Shown here in pieces: positions 47,501-57,900 of a DNA stretch of 64,000 nucleotides (position 1 is its first letter; each line of letters opens with the position of its first letter). Made by a program: the position numbers and the translations under genes. A model generated the notes under the pieces. The model ran no database searches, had not been told where the DNA came from, and worked only from the letters and a program-made list of their open reading frames with translations. The stretch covers positions 248,001 to 312,000 of the forward strand of contig LSRY02000029.1 in assembly GCA_001643675.2 (NCBI GenBank), given 5' to 3'. The stretch comes from Monocercomonoides exilis (Eukaryota > Preaxostyla > Oxymonadida > Polymastigidae).

Positions 47501-50500
47501 TAAATTCGCTCCTGAACACAAACACTCTCCTCAGCAGATCCTCTTCATCTCCATAATTGTCTGCTGTGCATCCCCATATCGCCAGCTCCTTCACAAATGG
47601 CTCTCCAAAGTTGATCAGGAACTGCCACTCCGAAATCTGAGTGTCAAGGTCAGTGCACTTCACAAACACATCTCTCCCCTTCGATGCAACATTCCCTCGG
47701 AATGTGATGTTCGACAGCGCAAATGGCAAAGTCTTCTGTGTAACACTCTGTGATTTCAAAAACAATCCTCCTCCTCTCCCAATGTTCGAACAGAAACACT
47801 CTGTCACATTTGTGAGATTTATTTCCAGCTTCCCCCTCTCATCGAGAAGGAAAAACACTCCTCCTCCTTCATGAGAACTTGTCGATCCACAATTGTTTGT
47901 CGACGAATTATCCATTTTCAGTCTCATTTCTTTTGAAAAATCACAACAAAGCAATGAAGGGCTGTTTGACACACTGTTCTTCACGTTCACAAATGTGCAT
48001 TGCTCAAATAGAACATTCCATTCTTCTTCTGAATTATCATTCCCAATTGCAGAAATCATACTTTTACTCATCATAATTGCACTTTTTCCACTCAACGAAA
48101 TATCTTCAAATGTTACATTGTTCATGGTTGTCACACAATCAGCTGATATGCTCATAACCTCATGCATCGTTGAGAATCCAACGATGTTTGCCTTTTCAAT
48201 CTCAACAATTCCTTTTGTTGCACTTATCAACACAAATGCTAATTCACCTTCAGCATTTCCACTCATGTGAATTGAGCAGCTCACAATACTCGTTTTGACT
48301 GCATCAGAACCTGTCTGAATGAGGGTATTTGCACCATTGTCAAAGGCTGTCTGAATCACTATCTCCACTTCTTTGAACTGAACAACTTCTCTGCACTCAA
48401 CAACAACGTTCCCATTTCCTTCAATCTCTTCCACAAATTGGATTTTGTCTGATTCTCCATCTGTTCCTTCCAGCCTCATCCCACTCACACTCATTTCATT
48501 CCTCACATCACAAGTCCCCTGAACTGCAATTGATTCAATCCCTAAGTCACTCCCTCGCTTCACCCCATAATCAACCGATCCACATGGATACTCCAACAGT
48601 CCACACACAACCACATTGTTTCCTCCTCTTGCAACAAGCACACTCGTTCCAATATCTTTCCAGAAATAGATCAGTGGGATTGCACACTCTTTATTTCCTC
48701 CATCATACCCTCTCATTGAGTCTTCATTCAGCTTCTCCAGTCTATCTTTCACAAATGGCAGGGTTTCGTTTTTGATGCTCTTGATAAGCGATGAAGATGA
48801 AACAAATAAGTCCTTCCCACACTTTGCATTGTTTGGTTTCCCAGATGAAAAAACAGGTGAGGATATCACAAAATCTGCCTCTTCATCTCTCAGCATTTTC
48901 ATCATTATTCCTCCTCCATATCCAACAATTTCCTCTTCATATGGTGCTGTGCAACAATAAAACGTACATATATTTATCAAAAGATTCGTTTTCGAAGATG
49001 CCTCACAAAAGAGTGCTCCTCCCCCACACTCTTCTTCCTCTCCAACAACAGCACATCCTTCGAATGTGCAGTCATTCATTTCCACTTTGTAATCTTTTCC
49101 ATCATTATCATCCTCATTGTTTGCAATGCTGATGCATCCTCCACTTCCCTTCGAACGAGTGATCAATGAAAATGTGCATCCTGACATCTCTTCAATAATC
49201 CCCTCGTGGCACTCAACTACACATCCATCGCTGAATGTGATTTCTCCAAAATTACTATGAGTCATATTCATCGAAGGCATACTTTCAGCATTTCCTTCAA
49301 CAACGAATATCGATGAACCCCATTTGACAGCACTCTCTGATGCAAACTCACTCACTTCCACAATCCCTCCAACAGCCTTCACAAACACGGTCGAAATTGC
49401 TTCAACGCCTCCTTCCATCCCACACTTGCTCAGTGTGAGCTTCTCTGAACGACAACAAAACACACTTTCATGATATGTCAGCGATTTAGATAGCGAAAAT
49501 ACAATGCCAGTTACAGATACAGAAACTGTGCTTTCAATCAATCCACTTTGAGCTCCCTCTTTCTGATCAGAAACATCACACTTCATCTCATCCTCTTTGG
49601 ATGCGACGCTCCATTCATATGAAGCCAACTCCAATTCCTCCCCAAAGACAAATGGCTCAAGAAGAGCAATATCCTTTTTCTTCTCTTCAAAGTGGATTGT
49701 GGCTACTTTCGAAATCGATGAGCACGGAAACTCTTCAAATCCACACTTCGAGAAATCATGGCTCAGTGATCCTCCTCCCACAAACGCTGGCTCAGAAAAG
49801 TTGTTCCACAAATAGGCACACAGTGGAATTGGGAATGATTCATCCCCATTTTCATATCCTTGCATCTTGCTCTTTGTTTCTAACGAAGCTGTCAATGAAG
49901 CTATCTTTCCACTTCTTACTGTTGACTCCAGATCAATCGAGTCAACAAAAATATCACTTCCCCATTTGGCTTTGTTTCCTTCAAATGCAGATGAGATCAG
50001 AAAGTTAGTATTTGTGTCTTTCACTTTCAGCCCAATCCCTCCTCCTCTGCCTTGCATAGTCGATGCATAACAATTTCTTATAACGCCTCCATTCATCGTT
50101 AATGAACCAGCGTTCACCATTTCAATCATCGCTCCACCTCCAAAATCAGAATCAACACTCCCACAGCCATCAATCGTGCATCCTTCAAGAGTTATTGAAT
50201 GCGACCCTTCATCCACACTCATCATTGATGATCCGGCTGTTGTTCTTACAATATTGCCGAACACACAGTTATCCAGGGACAATGAAGCAGATGATCCTTG
50301 AGAAAGTGATATCACACTTGTGGTGCTGAATGTTCTGCCCCATCTCACATCTTGCATCTTCAACTCTCCACCATCAACTTTCACAAGTGAGTTTTGAATG
50401 CTCCTCTTTTCTGAATGAGATGCATCCATCGAAATGTTCATTCTCTTCACATCCATCAATCCTCTTCCCTGAATCTCAAATAATCTGCTTCTTCGGTTGT

Positions 50501-52340
50501 TTTCAAATGATGAGTTGTGAACCACAGACAGATCATTCACAGCCAATTCACCTGTTCCAACACAAAATAGACTCAGTCCACTTCCCTCAAATTTTGTTTC
50601 AATTGATGAGCCAGATGGCAAAGCTCCATTCACAGAGATTGTTTTCTCCCCAATCTCAACTCCTTTTCCTTCCACAACTGTTCCAGAAAGCACTTTTATT
50701 TCCTCCACAAACCCAGAAATCATTTGAGAAAGGCAATGGCTGATTGTGAGGCATGCACAACTTTCATTCAATCCACAGCTGAATGTGTCTTTTGCATTTG
50801 TCTGATTTTGAGTTGAAGCAACAAATCTGCATTTCCCGTCATTGTTTGGCAACCATTCACTTTTATCTCCATCTGCATTATATCTAACCCCTTCAGTTCT
50901 TGTTGAATAACAATAAACAACTTGGGAAACTGTAGTATTTCCATAAATACTAATATCATTTCCATTTGGTGCTGTATTATTATGGAAAAAGCAAAACCAT
51001 AAAAGATTTCCGTAATATCCATCTGTCCTAATACTTAAAGCTCCTCCACGTAAATCTGAATGACATCCTTGAAAAAGGCAGTTGCGAGAAACAATTTTAT
51101 CATAAGGAAACCAACTTATAAATCCACCTCCATCTGTGCCTGAAGCATTATGTCCACTGCAATTTTGGAAAAAGCAATTTAATACACAGTCTTTTGTCTT
51201 CGTTGTTTTAGATTTCCAAATTCCAATTCCTCCAGCATCGTTTTCTGACCATCCATCTTTGAACAAACAATTATTTACTAACACTTGAATTTTCATTCCT
51301 TCTATTTCTGCACTTGCGCCTCCATTATCATTTGATGATACACAATAACATTCAACAAATGTGGAATGCTCAACGGTAAATTCTGCAATATTCAAAGCGA
51401 ATATTCCTCCTCCTCTTGTTGAAGTTGCATTGCATTTCGCAAATGATGAATTCTCAACAGTCAGCGTAGCACTCGAATTGCCATGAACGTACAGTGCCCC
51501 ACCACATGGAGCAGAGCATCCATTCCATTCAGCATTCTTATATGTTTGTGCCTCGGTGGTTTCATTTCGCACAGTGTTTTTCATCTTCCGATCCGCTCTT
51601 TCATTCTGAACAAATGTGCAATTGTTACAGGAAAAGAAAACAGATCCTTCTGTTCCACTTACAATCCCGCCTTCCAGCACATTCATCGATTTTTCAACAT
51701 CACAATCCTCCATTCTGCTCATTTTCATCATCCTCTCTTTTCCAGTTTGTATTTCCTCTGTTTCACAACATTTCTTTGTGATATTCGCAAATTTGCAGTT
51801 TTGAATGCATTCAAAACTTCCTGCTCCATCTCTCAGAAAACTGCATCCATTCCCACAAAACACAACATCCTCAAATTCACTGTTTCTCACAAACAACATC
51901 GACAAATCTCCCCCTTCCATCTCCACCACACTCCCCATCATTCCACATTTCTGACCATTCCCAACACCCAAAGTCGCGTTTATCAGCCTGCATGTCCCTC
52001 CATTTCTCATATAATTCCCATTCCACTCATCATTTCTCACAAACACACCTCCATCAACCTGTAGCAATGAACCTGATCTTATTTCAAACATCACATAATT
52101 AGCTGGCTTTTCAAGCAACATCCCTTTCATTTCAACTGACGAATTGTACATTTCACAGAACATTTGAACAACACTTCTCTTCCCAAAAATACCACTCTTC
52201 TCCATCCCGCTAACATAGAAAGCGTCATATTCATTTCTCAATCTATCATTTCTGTCTTTGCCACAAATGGCTGGTAATAAGCACACAAGAAAAATGAAGT
52301 GAATCATTGTTTTAATGAAGATTATGGGTTTATGAACCAT
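44508..52340 (-). CDS. Giant beta-helix transmembrane receptor with cytoplasmic pseudokinase
   Basis: A single exon of 2,610 codons. A hydrophobic signal peptide (HFIFLVCLLPAICG, residues about 13-27) starts it. The ectodomain of about 2,100 residues is built from parallel beta-helix style repeats (F-x-x-C, GGG(I/A/L), NC(T/S)F, CG...PC(S/G)S). One transmembrane helix lies near 2151-2178 (YWLLIVIIMAFVLLFILIV), followed by basic WRKQKRR. The cytoplasmic tail has an acidic linker and a kinase-like C-terminal domain: NLSPHLVLFSE near the catalytic loop, where Asn replaces the HRD aspartate; APEL near 2465; FSIGTMLWECLTLEIPFGEY; and GERPTLVD near 2545. No Gly-loop, VAIK lysine or DFG is visible, so it should be catalytically dead. 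The role is probably surface recognition, but this is inference. Dead fragments of this family lie at 22304-22930 and 33627-34060. Confidence 0.85.
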   Translation of the reverse strand: MVHKPIIFIKTMIHFIFLVCLLPAICGKDRNDRLRNEYDAFYVSGMEKSGIFGKRSVVQMFCEMYNSSVEMKGMLLEKPANYVMFEIRSGSLLQVDGGVFVRNDEWNGNYMRNGGTCRLINATLGVGNGQKCGMMGSVVEMEGGDLSMLFVRNSEFEDVVFCGNGCSFLRDGAGSFECIQNCKFANITKKCCETEEIQTGKERMMKMSRMEDCDVEKSMNVLEGGIVSGTEGSVFFSCNNCTFVQNERADRKMKNTVRNETTEAQTYKNAEWNGCSAPCGGALYVHGNSSATLTVENSSFAKCNATSTRGGGIFALNIAEFTVEHSTFVECYCVSSNDNGGASAEIEGMKIQVLVNNCLFKDGWSENDAGGIGIWKSKTTKTKDCVLNCFFQNCSGHNASGTDGGGFISWFPYDKIVSRNCLFQGCHSDLRGGALSIRTDGYYGNLLWFCFFHNNTAPNGNDISIYGNTTVSQVVYCYSTRTEGVRYNADGDKSEWLPNNDGKCRFVASTQNQTNAKDTFSCGLNESCACLTISHCLSQMISGFVEEIKVLSGTVVEGKGVEIGEKTISVNGALPSGSSIETKFEGSGLSLFCVGTGELAVNDLSVVHNSSFENNRRSRLFEIQGRGLMDVKRMNISMDASHSEKRSIQNSLVKVDGGELKMQDVRWGRTFSTTSVISLSQGSSASLSLDNCVFGNIVRTTAGSSMMSVDEGSHSITLEGCTIDGCGSVDSDFGGGAMIEMVNAGSLTMNGGVIRNCYASTMQGRGGGIGLKVKDTNTNFLISSAFEGNKAKWGSDIFVDSIDLESTVRSGKIASLTASLETKSKMQGYENGDESFPIPLCAYLWNNFSEPAFVGGGSLSHDFSKCGFEEFPCSSISKVATIHFEEKKKDIALLEPFVFGEELELASYEWSVASKEDEMKCDVSDQKEGAQSGLIESTVSVSVTGIVFSLSKSLTYHESVFCCRSEKLTLSKCGMEGGVEAISTVFVKAVGGIVEVSEFASESAVKWGSSIFVVEGNAESMPSMNMTHSNFGEITFSDGCVVECHEGIIEEMSGCTFSLITRSKGSGGCISIANNEDDNDGKDYKVEMNDCTFEGCAVVGEEEECGGGALFCEASSKTNLLINICTFYCCTAPYEEEIVGYGGGIMMKMLRDEEADFVISSPVFSSGKPNNAKCGKDLFVSSSSLIKSIKNETLPFVKDRLEKLNEDSMRGYDGGNKECAIPLIYFWKDIGTSVLVARGGNNVVVCGLLEYPCGSVDYGVKRGSDLGIESIAVQGTCDVRNEMSVSGMRLEGTDGESDKIQFVEEIEGNGNVVVECREVVQFKEVEIVIQTAFDNGANTLIQTGSDAVKTSIVSCSIHMSGNAEGELAFVLISATKGIVEIEKANIVGFSTMHEVMSISADCVTTMNNVTFEDISLSGKSAIMMSKSMISAIGNDNSEEEWNVLFEQCTFVNVKNSVSNSPSLLCCDFSKEMRLKMDNSSTNNCGSTSSHEGGGVFFLLDERGKLEINLTNVTECFCSNIGRGGGLFLKSQSVTQKTLPFALSNITFRGNVASKGRDVFVKCTDLDTQISEWQFLINFGEPFVKELAIWGCTADNYGDEEDLLRRVFVFRSEFIFVSSILGNNSDSKNCGEMKGACSSLNVGVSHIIPSDYSQLYVWNETRLTGSCSAKKVTIKSMEANRNAEIKIWEINLGGEGVVKTSEFARLERVKFVFEGTGNIGCSCLMHQLSGSLILESVSFLIENRSEENSQILFDCSLIVVEDGLFEADRCGVGHLIFSKPVFQILSSERATFEDLSVSDVECKSSMFECGKCENVGISKLSATNISLQDRGLISFEAINSSLIFSLMQSSFSNIIKTASGSCIICTTQPMTDFEMLNCSFRECTSELQKGSQVSVANANKIFLDSCVFVGDLVGNFEKMNNAMDEICRWNGSVVDISSSFVMMKDITICNSSKGGLTVSGGYLMIEKGEFSNNNPFIEKYPSLRRNIICSDSASLTISSLIGGDGVLPNTSLWMLNEGCLLERIVSERASSFLIPVLESAEANEKGEEMEVIFKGKLLLPCNLSFMVVKQIGDEKQIEKFMFDESGYESETEVEGRLPKETITKAGEGVEVSVCILFGDAKNSSFTDSFILKNKSEPKVNGDEKIVEGGKEGKSYWLLIVIIMAFVLLFILIVAVISTLRWRKQKRRTEELEEIVNDNIKKDPKLIEMTTMEMSPEEQWRRAEREAEKKNEERIKKRVYENSLGHSESSEHLLSESGSTEYILGRDSDKIPEWMLEKIDEKEIEDETRKRTPSPSISSISTTDTTDSESTFVRREDLCPTTSSMSNLVDAMACSSPHEKLIVDLRDSLFMLLHGRNEKKEMAIGSLKEREQTAAQILFWVANGALHSFDEMDNPLQSLANLSPHLVLFSEHMVICIVMHSDLLSDDDSDSSSISSSTVATSDSGNDGDSDSLPSSAFEDEDYYKKECLRWKAPELQVNRKMGATKESVAFSIGTMLWECLTLEIPFGEYEAEVAGQKIMNGERPDATRVIESTLNRFVSLCFSQQIGERPTLVDAKREFIQRFPPGAVVLTISDAVDYYADSCCHQSEDVLDENATSNPEDISGFFSVKDS

Positions 52341-52984
52341 ATTTATGATAATATCCCATTATCTTGTTGAGTTTTAAAAAATATTATTTTCTGCTCCATT
52401 TCAATTTTCTGGCTTCAATTCTCTGCTTTTATTTCCATTTTTCTGAATCATTCTATTTTAACATAAATTTTCTGACAATATCATCTTTTATGAATTTCCT
52501 CTATTTTTCTTCATTTTTTCAAATCTCACTTTCTTTTGATATTTTGCTTAAGTTAAGTGCATCATCCCTTCTTCTCCTTTTTCGTATAATTGCTTTCTTT
52601 CATTTGAAATCTCCATATTTTCTTTGATTGATTTCAAAGATTCCTGAAAATACAAAAAGAAATAAAAAAAATCAAAAAAAATGATGAAAATGAAAATTTC
52701 CACACCAAGAAATAAATTTGGCTATTACAAAGCTGCACATAACTGCTTTTGCCTCATTAAATAATATTGTTTCAACTCTTCACCATGACTTCAAAATCCT
52801 CCTTTTCTGGCACATCTTTCCATGGAATTTCTTTTTTTCCATTTTTTCTAAAGAGAAATTGATTATTAATTCAATATCCTCTGTTCTTTCTCTTTTCTGA
52901 TTTTTCTTTAATAGTTCCTTCACATGATCTTGCTTTGCTCTCTTCTATTTCTTATCAACTGTTTTTCAGGATTTCTTCTTCTTT
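52341..52984. other. Upstream region of the receptor pseudokinase
   Basis: AT-rich. It must contain the promoter. No clear motif or gene. Confidence 0.4.
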
Positions 52985-53730
52985 TAGTCATTCAATATTT
53001 TCTGACAATTTTTGAATTTTTCTTTGTTTCTCTAATATCCAAAAAATTTTTGATCAATTTAGCTTCAGAGCATTCTCGATCAGCAATCCAATGAAATTCT
53101 GTCTTTTTCAGATACTTTCCTGTTCCTTCAAAAACGTCTTTAACAAGTATTTTCTCGCCTTTAATGAACATTGAAAATTGCTTTTTTGTTGATACAGTCG
53201 AGATTTGGATATTGCTTAATCATGATTACTACTCTTTTCAAGGGGAAATATTTTCCATATTCCAATTTCCGCTGCTAAATAGTTATGTAATTTGTAGCTT
53301 TGCACCATCGGAGAATGATTTGTGAGTCTCTGCGATAGATGAACAAGACTATCCATTTTTGTGAAAACCGAAAAAATGTTACAAAAGCAAATATAGAAAT
53401 TTTCTTTCAAAAAAAAAAAGAAATACTCAAACTTTCAATTCCTTTCGTTCTTCTGTTGTTGAAGCCTGGGATCCGTTTTCCCTTTGTCACTGGGCCAACA
53501 AAACTTTCATTTCAATGGCATTTTCTAACTGAATTTCTGATTTCAGAATAAAATGAAACTGGCCAAAAAGAAATACAAATAGATGCAAACAATGAAATAA
53601 AACATTACAATTATGTTCAGGAATTACTTGCAATGGCCTGGATAGAATAATTTTTCAAAAATATGACATTCGGTCAATAACATCATAAGGTTTTGAAATA
53701 AAAGTGGAGATTCTTCAAATGAACAAATTA
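52985..53730 (-). pseudogene. Intron-bearing coding relic
   Basis: Minus-strand pieces are protein-like: FEESPLLFQNLMMLLTECHI, then FVGPVTKGKRIPGFNNRRTK, then HNYLAAEIGIWKIFPLEK, then FIKGEKILVKDVFEGTGKYL ... EFHWIADRECSEAKLIKNF. Candidate introns (GTAATTCC...GAAATGAAAG and GTTTGAGT...) join some of them, but the last pieces need frameshifts. The family is not recognised. It is probably a decaying single-copy gene. Confidence 0.4.
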
Positions 53731-53739
53731 TCGAACTGA

Positions 53740-54031
53740 ATACAAAAAAGGTGTCAATAGTTATGATTCATTTGCCTTTAAAATAAGTCATTTTCTGTTC
53801 ATCTTAATAACTGAAACAAACTGGAAATTCCCCTTCAATTCTATGAAAATGACTGACAAAAATAATTTGTATTATGTCCGCTTTTAAATACCTAAAACAA
53901 ATCTATTATGCTTCAGAAAACAGAAATAAAAAATTGTAAAATTTCAAATGTTATTATGGGAACGATTTCAAAATGTGGTTTTTTTTCTATTATCATTCAT
54001 ATAGCACCGGAATTTATGGTAAAAGGAGATG
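53740..54031. other. AT-rich spacer
   Basis: No supported feature. Confidence 0.4.
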
Positions 54032-54472
54032 ATAGGGGAACACGAATTTTCCAAAATCTTTATAATAAACGGAAATAATATTGCATAAGAATCATTTATA
54101 AATTAATTAAAATTTGAGATCATCATTCATAAAAATTTCTTTTTTTCAATCAAAACATTTTGATCTGACCCAGTATTTTTTTAATAATTTGATTCAAAAT
54201 AGAAAAATAATCTCTGCATTAATAGATTGGTTTAGGTTCTAGGGTTAGCGTAACAAATCTTGGGTTTAGGGTTTATTCCCGTTCTTCTTTTTAGGGTTAG
54301 CACTCAAAAATAACATGAAAATTTATTGATCTATCCCATAAATATAAAGAATACTTGATAATTTTTTATCAAACAATTTGATGATCTCAAATTTTAATTA
54401 ATTTATAGATGATTCTTAAACTATTTTATGTCCGTTTATAATAAAAGTTTTGAAAAAGTCGTGTTCCCCTAT
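54032..54472. mobile_element. 441-bp foldback/MITE with telomere-like centre
   Basis: Inverted arms of about 100 bp: the left starts ATAGGGGAACACGA, and the right ends TCGTGTTCCCCTAT. Both contain TAATTAAAATTTGAGATCAT. The centre holds degenerate (TTTAGGG)/(TTAGGG) motifs (GGTTTAGG, CTAGGGTTAG, GGGTTTAGGGTTTA, TTTTAGGGTTAG at about 54229-54301). No ORF and no clear target duplication. Confidence 0.75.
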
Positions 54473-54734
54473 AATATACATTTGCCGAATTTATTTTGAA
54501 GTTGTGAAAAGTTTGAAATTTGTCCAAACTTATGAAGACTATAATGTTATAAATAGTCTTCAATAACAATCAAAAATATAAAAATACATATAAATTTGAA
54601 TATAGAAAAATTTTTTTCAAACAAATTCAATAATACATCAATCATAATTGTGCAGATTTTCAAACTTAAAAACTTTTTAAAAGTAATTATTATCTCAATA
54701 ATGACTTATAATCAAAAAATTTCTCAAACAACAA

Positions 54735-54807
54735 CTCGATGTAGTCTAGTCGGTTAGGATATAAGACTCTCACTCTTGTGACCCGGGTTCGATTCCCGGC
54801 ATCGAGG
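54735..54807 (+). tRNA. tRNA-Glu (CTC anticodon)
   Basis: A 73-nt cloverleaf. The acceptor is CTCGATG with CATCGAG and discriminator G. The D arm contains GTCTAGTCGGTTAGGAT. The anticodon stem is TAAGA/TCTTG with loop CTCTCAC (anticodon CTC). The T arm CCGGGTTCGATTCCCGG is a perfect B box. ATTTTTG follows at 54810-54815 as a weak pol III terminator. Confidence 0.94.
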
Positions 54808-54876
54808 AATATTTTTGTCCATTTTTGTTATCTTTTCCTTTTTTTATTTTTCTCTTTTTTTCCTTACTTTTTTCTT

Positions 54877-54923
54877 TTTCTTTTTCTTTTTCTTTTTCTT
54901 TTCTTTTCTTTTCTTTTTTTTGG
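54877..54923. repeat. (TTTTTC)n microsatellite
   Basis: TTTTTC and TTTTC units downstream of NOL6. Confidence 0.85.
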
Positions 54924-54984
54924 AAATTTAGAAAAAGTGTGAAATGATATTTTTTTAAAAAAAATTTACTAAGCGAAATGAAAC

Positions 54985-57900
54985 TTATGATTTTTGGAAA
55001 ATGATAATCGCCTCAATGACATCTTCTCCAATTGAAAATATTTTCTGAAGCAAATTCATTTTTTCTTTCTGTAAAATGTCATTCTTTTTCATCCCTTCTA
55101 TTTTTCTATTATCAAGCAGTTTCTCATTTCTCCAAATCAATCCGACAGAATCTCCAAATTCACCTGCATAAAATTGAAGAAACTGTCCAAGATTCTTTTC
55201 CACATCACGCAGGAACAAAGGAAGAGGATCAAATCCGATCGCAAGCGTCTCAAACTGAAGCTGCCTGTGCTGCTTTGCCAACTGCCTCTTTTTCACAACA
55301 GCCGACTCCTGCGCCTTGTGCTTCACAAGCGCTTGTTTAATCGAGGCCGAAATGGCTGTGGAGGAAGCAGTCGCAACAGGAAGCGTCAGGTTCTTAAAAC
55401 GGGACTGGCAAAACACCGAGCTTACAAGCGATACCGAAGGAGGACGCGGAGGGAGCAGGATGCGAAACGGGGGTCGCTCCATCGACATCACAGCAGCCAG
55501 CGGCTGTGCCTGGCGCAGCACTCCCAGTCGGATGAGTGTGTTCTCCAGCTGCTGCATCGGCAGAGAAGAGAAGCTTAAGGGGCTATTTGACATGGCGTGG
55601 TTTCGAGGCAATGCTTCCTTGTGGAGAATGACAAGAGCATCATACACAAATGGAGAGGACAGAAAGGCTGATTGAAACAGAGATGAAGGGGAAGAGAGCA
55701 AATGGGCTTGTGTTGCATGTGTCACACGCATTACAGGCAATGGTTGTTTTCCGTTGGGACAAGACAAACCAGCTTTTCTTGAAGCAGAACGAGTTTTTAG
55801 CAGCACTTTCATTGCTTTGCATTCCAATTTCTTGCTCTTTCTTGCCCTCTCTTCTGACAGCAGCGCAGCAGCAGGCGCAATCCCGTTCACAGCCTGCACC
55901 AGTTTTGCATACGACGCCTGTGCCAGAAGAATCATTGTGTTCAGAGCAGGCGTGGTGAGAGTGGTTGGATTTCCCTTCTGCCACCCGATCCCACTCAAAT
56001 CGTGGGGCACGGCAATAAACAAAGGAGGAGGGATATCACCAGCCAGCCCAGAAATGGCTGCGATGGGCGTTTTGAAGTACAGCAGGACTGAAGGATGCAG
56101 GCGATTGGTTGGTTGATCAGAAGGTGAAGAAGAAGAAGAAGAAGATTCATTGTCAGGAATGCTCAGCAATGGGAACGGGGAGAACGGAGAAGGAGAAGGA
56201 GCGGAAGATGAGAGCAAAGAGAGAGGCAAGCCTGCAGCCAGACAAGATTCTTCGATGCCGCTCGATCGCAGCTTGCAGAAGTGGCTGAAGGCAGACGCCA
56301 GAGAAGTGGTGCTGCAGAGCCGGATATCCTGAGAGTTTGCCAGTAAAACAGGTGAATATGCAGCACTTGCATAAGAAGAAGAAGAAGATGATGATGATGA
56401 TGATGAAGACAGTTCCAGAAGAGTTCGAGATGCCGAAGCCAGCGCCACATCGAGCGAAGCGCCGTATGCAACAAGCGGAGTTGTGTCTGGCTGGAGCGTG
56501 GCGAGTAAATGGAGCACACGCAACAGCCCTGCAACAGGTGAAGCAGGAGTAATGTTGTGGTGTGGCTGGTCAAAACACACAGCCACCAGCAGCTCAGCCA
56601 GCTGGGCGGAGACAGACGTGGAGAGGCGGTGGGCAGAAAGCCAGCAGCGGAACAAGGCGAGCGAAGGTGCATACGCCGGATGGGCTGCTGCAATCGCACG
56701 GATAAACTCTGAATGGCGCGGCAGGAAGTAAGAGGTGAACTGAAGCTGGCACAAGTGTCTGTATCTGCGTGCGGCAGTGAGGACAGCTTCGAGAGCTTCG
56801 GCTTGCTGGCGATTGGAGGAAGAAGGAAGGAAGACGCGTCGCTGGAACTCAGAAAACAATGGCTTTGCAATAGCATCTCTTTGTTTGTTTTCTTGTTTTT
56901 TCTCTTTCCCCTTTCCTTCTCTTTCTTTTTTACCACGTTTCTGCTGCCTGGCAACTGTGCTGATGTTTGAGAGTGCATGTACTGCTATTCTTGTCGCCAA
57001 GCTTGTTTCAGACGCCACCAGCTTCACTTCCTCGTCTGGAATGAGCATCGCCCGGAACACAAACCCGCCGCGGGCAAAGTCCACATAGTCAGGTGTCAGT
57101 CGAATCAGTGTGGCGTTGTGGGGAAGAATGGAAGAAGAAGAAGAAGAAGAAGAGGAGGAGGAAGAAGAATTTAAAATTTCACTCTGAAATGAGGAACCAG
57201 CGCTGCCATCGCCCAAGCTTCCCTGTTTGTTTTGTGCTGTCAGAAGGACAGTGGGGTACTTTGCCGCCACACGCTGGGCGATGCGAAGGAGCATTAGAGA
57301 GCGCATCAGAGAAAGAGCGCGGTGGCTGGCGGGCCAGCGGGCAGATCGCTCTGTCTTCAGCATGATGGGGAGAACAGGTACATAGAGTGATTGCTTGGGG
57401 GATAAGATGTCGTCGGGCAAAGCAAGAGAAGAAGTAGAAGAGAAAGAAGAAGATGATGATGATGAAGCAACCATTGAAGTCGGAGCATTAGCAAAGGGAT
57501 GAGGGCGAGCAGGGAACGGGTCACATCCGTAGATGGCTGAATGCAAAGGATGTACTGACAGTATTTTGAGAGGAATAACATCCAAGTTTTTCAGGTCAGC
57601 AGCAAGTGTGTTGAAGGCAGTGACAATCAGAGGAGTGGTGAATGGGTGCTCAATGACACGGGAGATGCGCGAGGCGGCTTCAGAAGCAGAGAAGCAGATG
57701 CGAGGAACGGGGTGTGAGACAGAGGAGGAGGAGGAGGAAGAAGAAGAAGAATGAGGAAGTACTTTCAATGTTGTAACTTCAGATGTTTTGCGTTTTTCCC
57801 CTCCTTTTTCTGTTTGCCACTTCTTCATTGATCTCTTCATTGGTACAAGTTTACTATCTTTTCCATTATCATCATCATTTTCTTCTTCCTCTTCTTCCTC

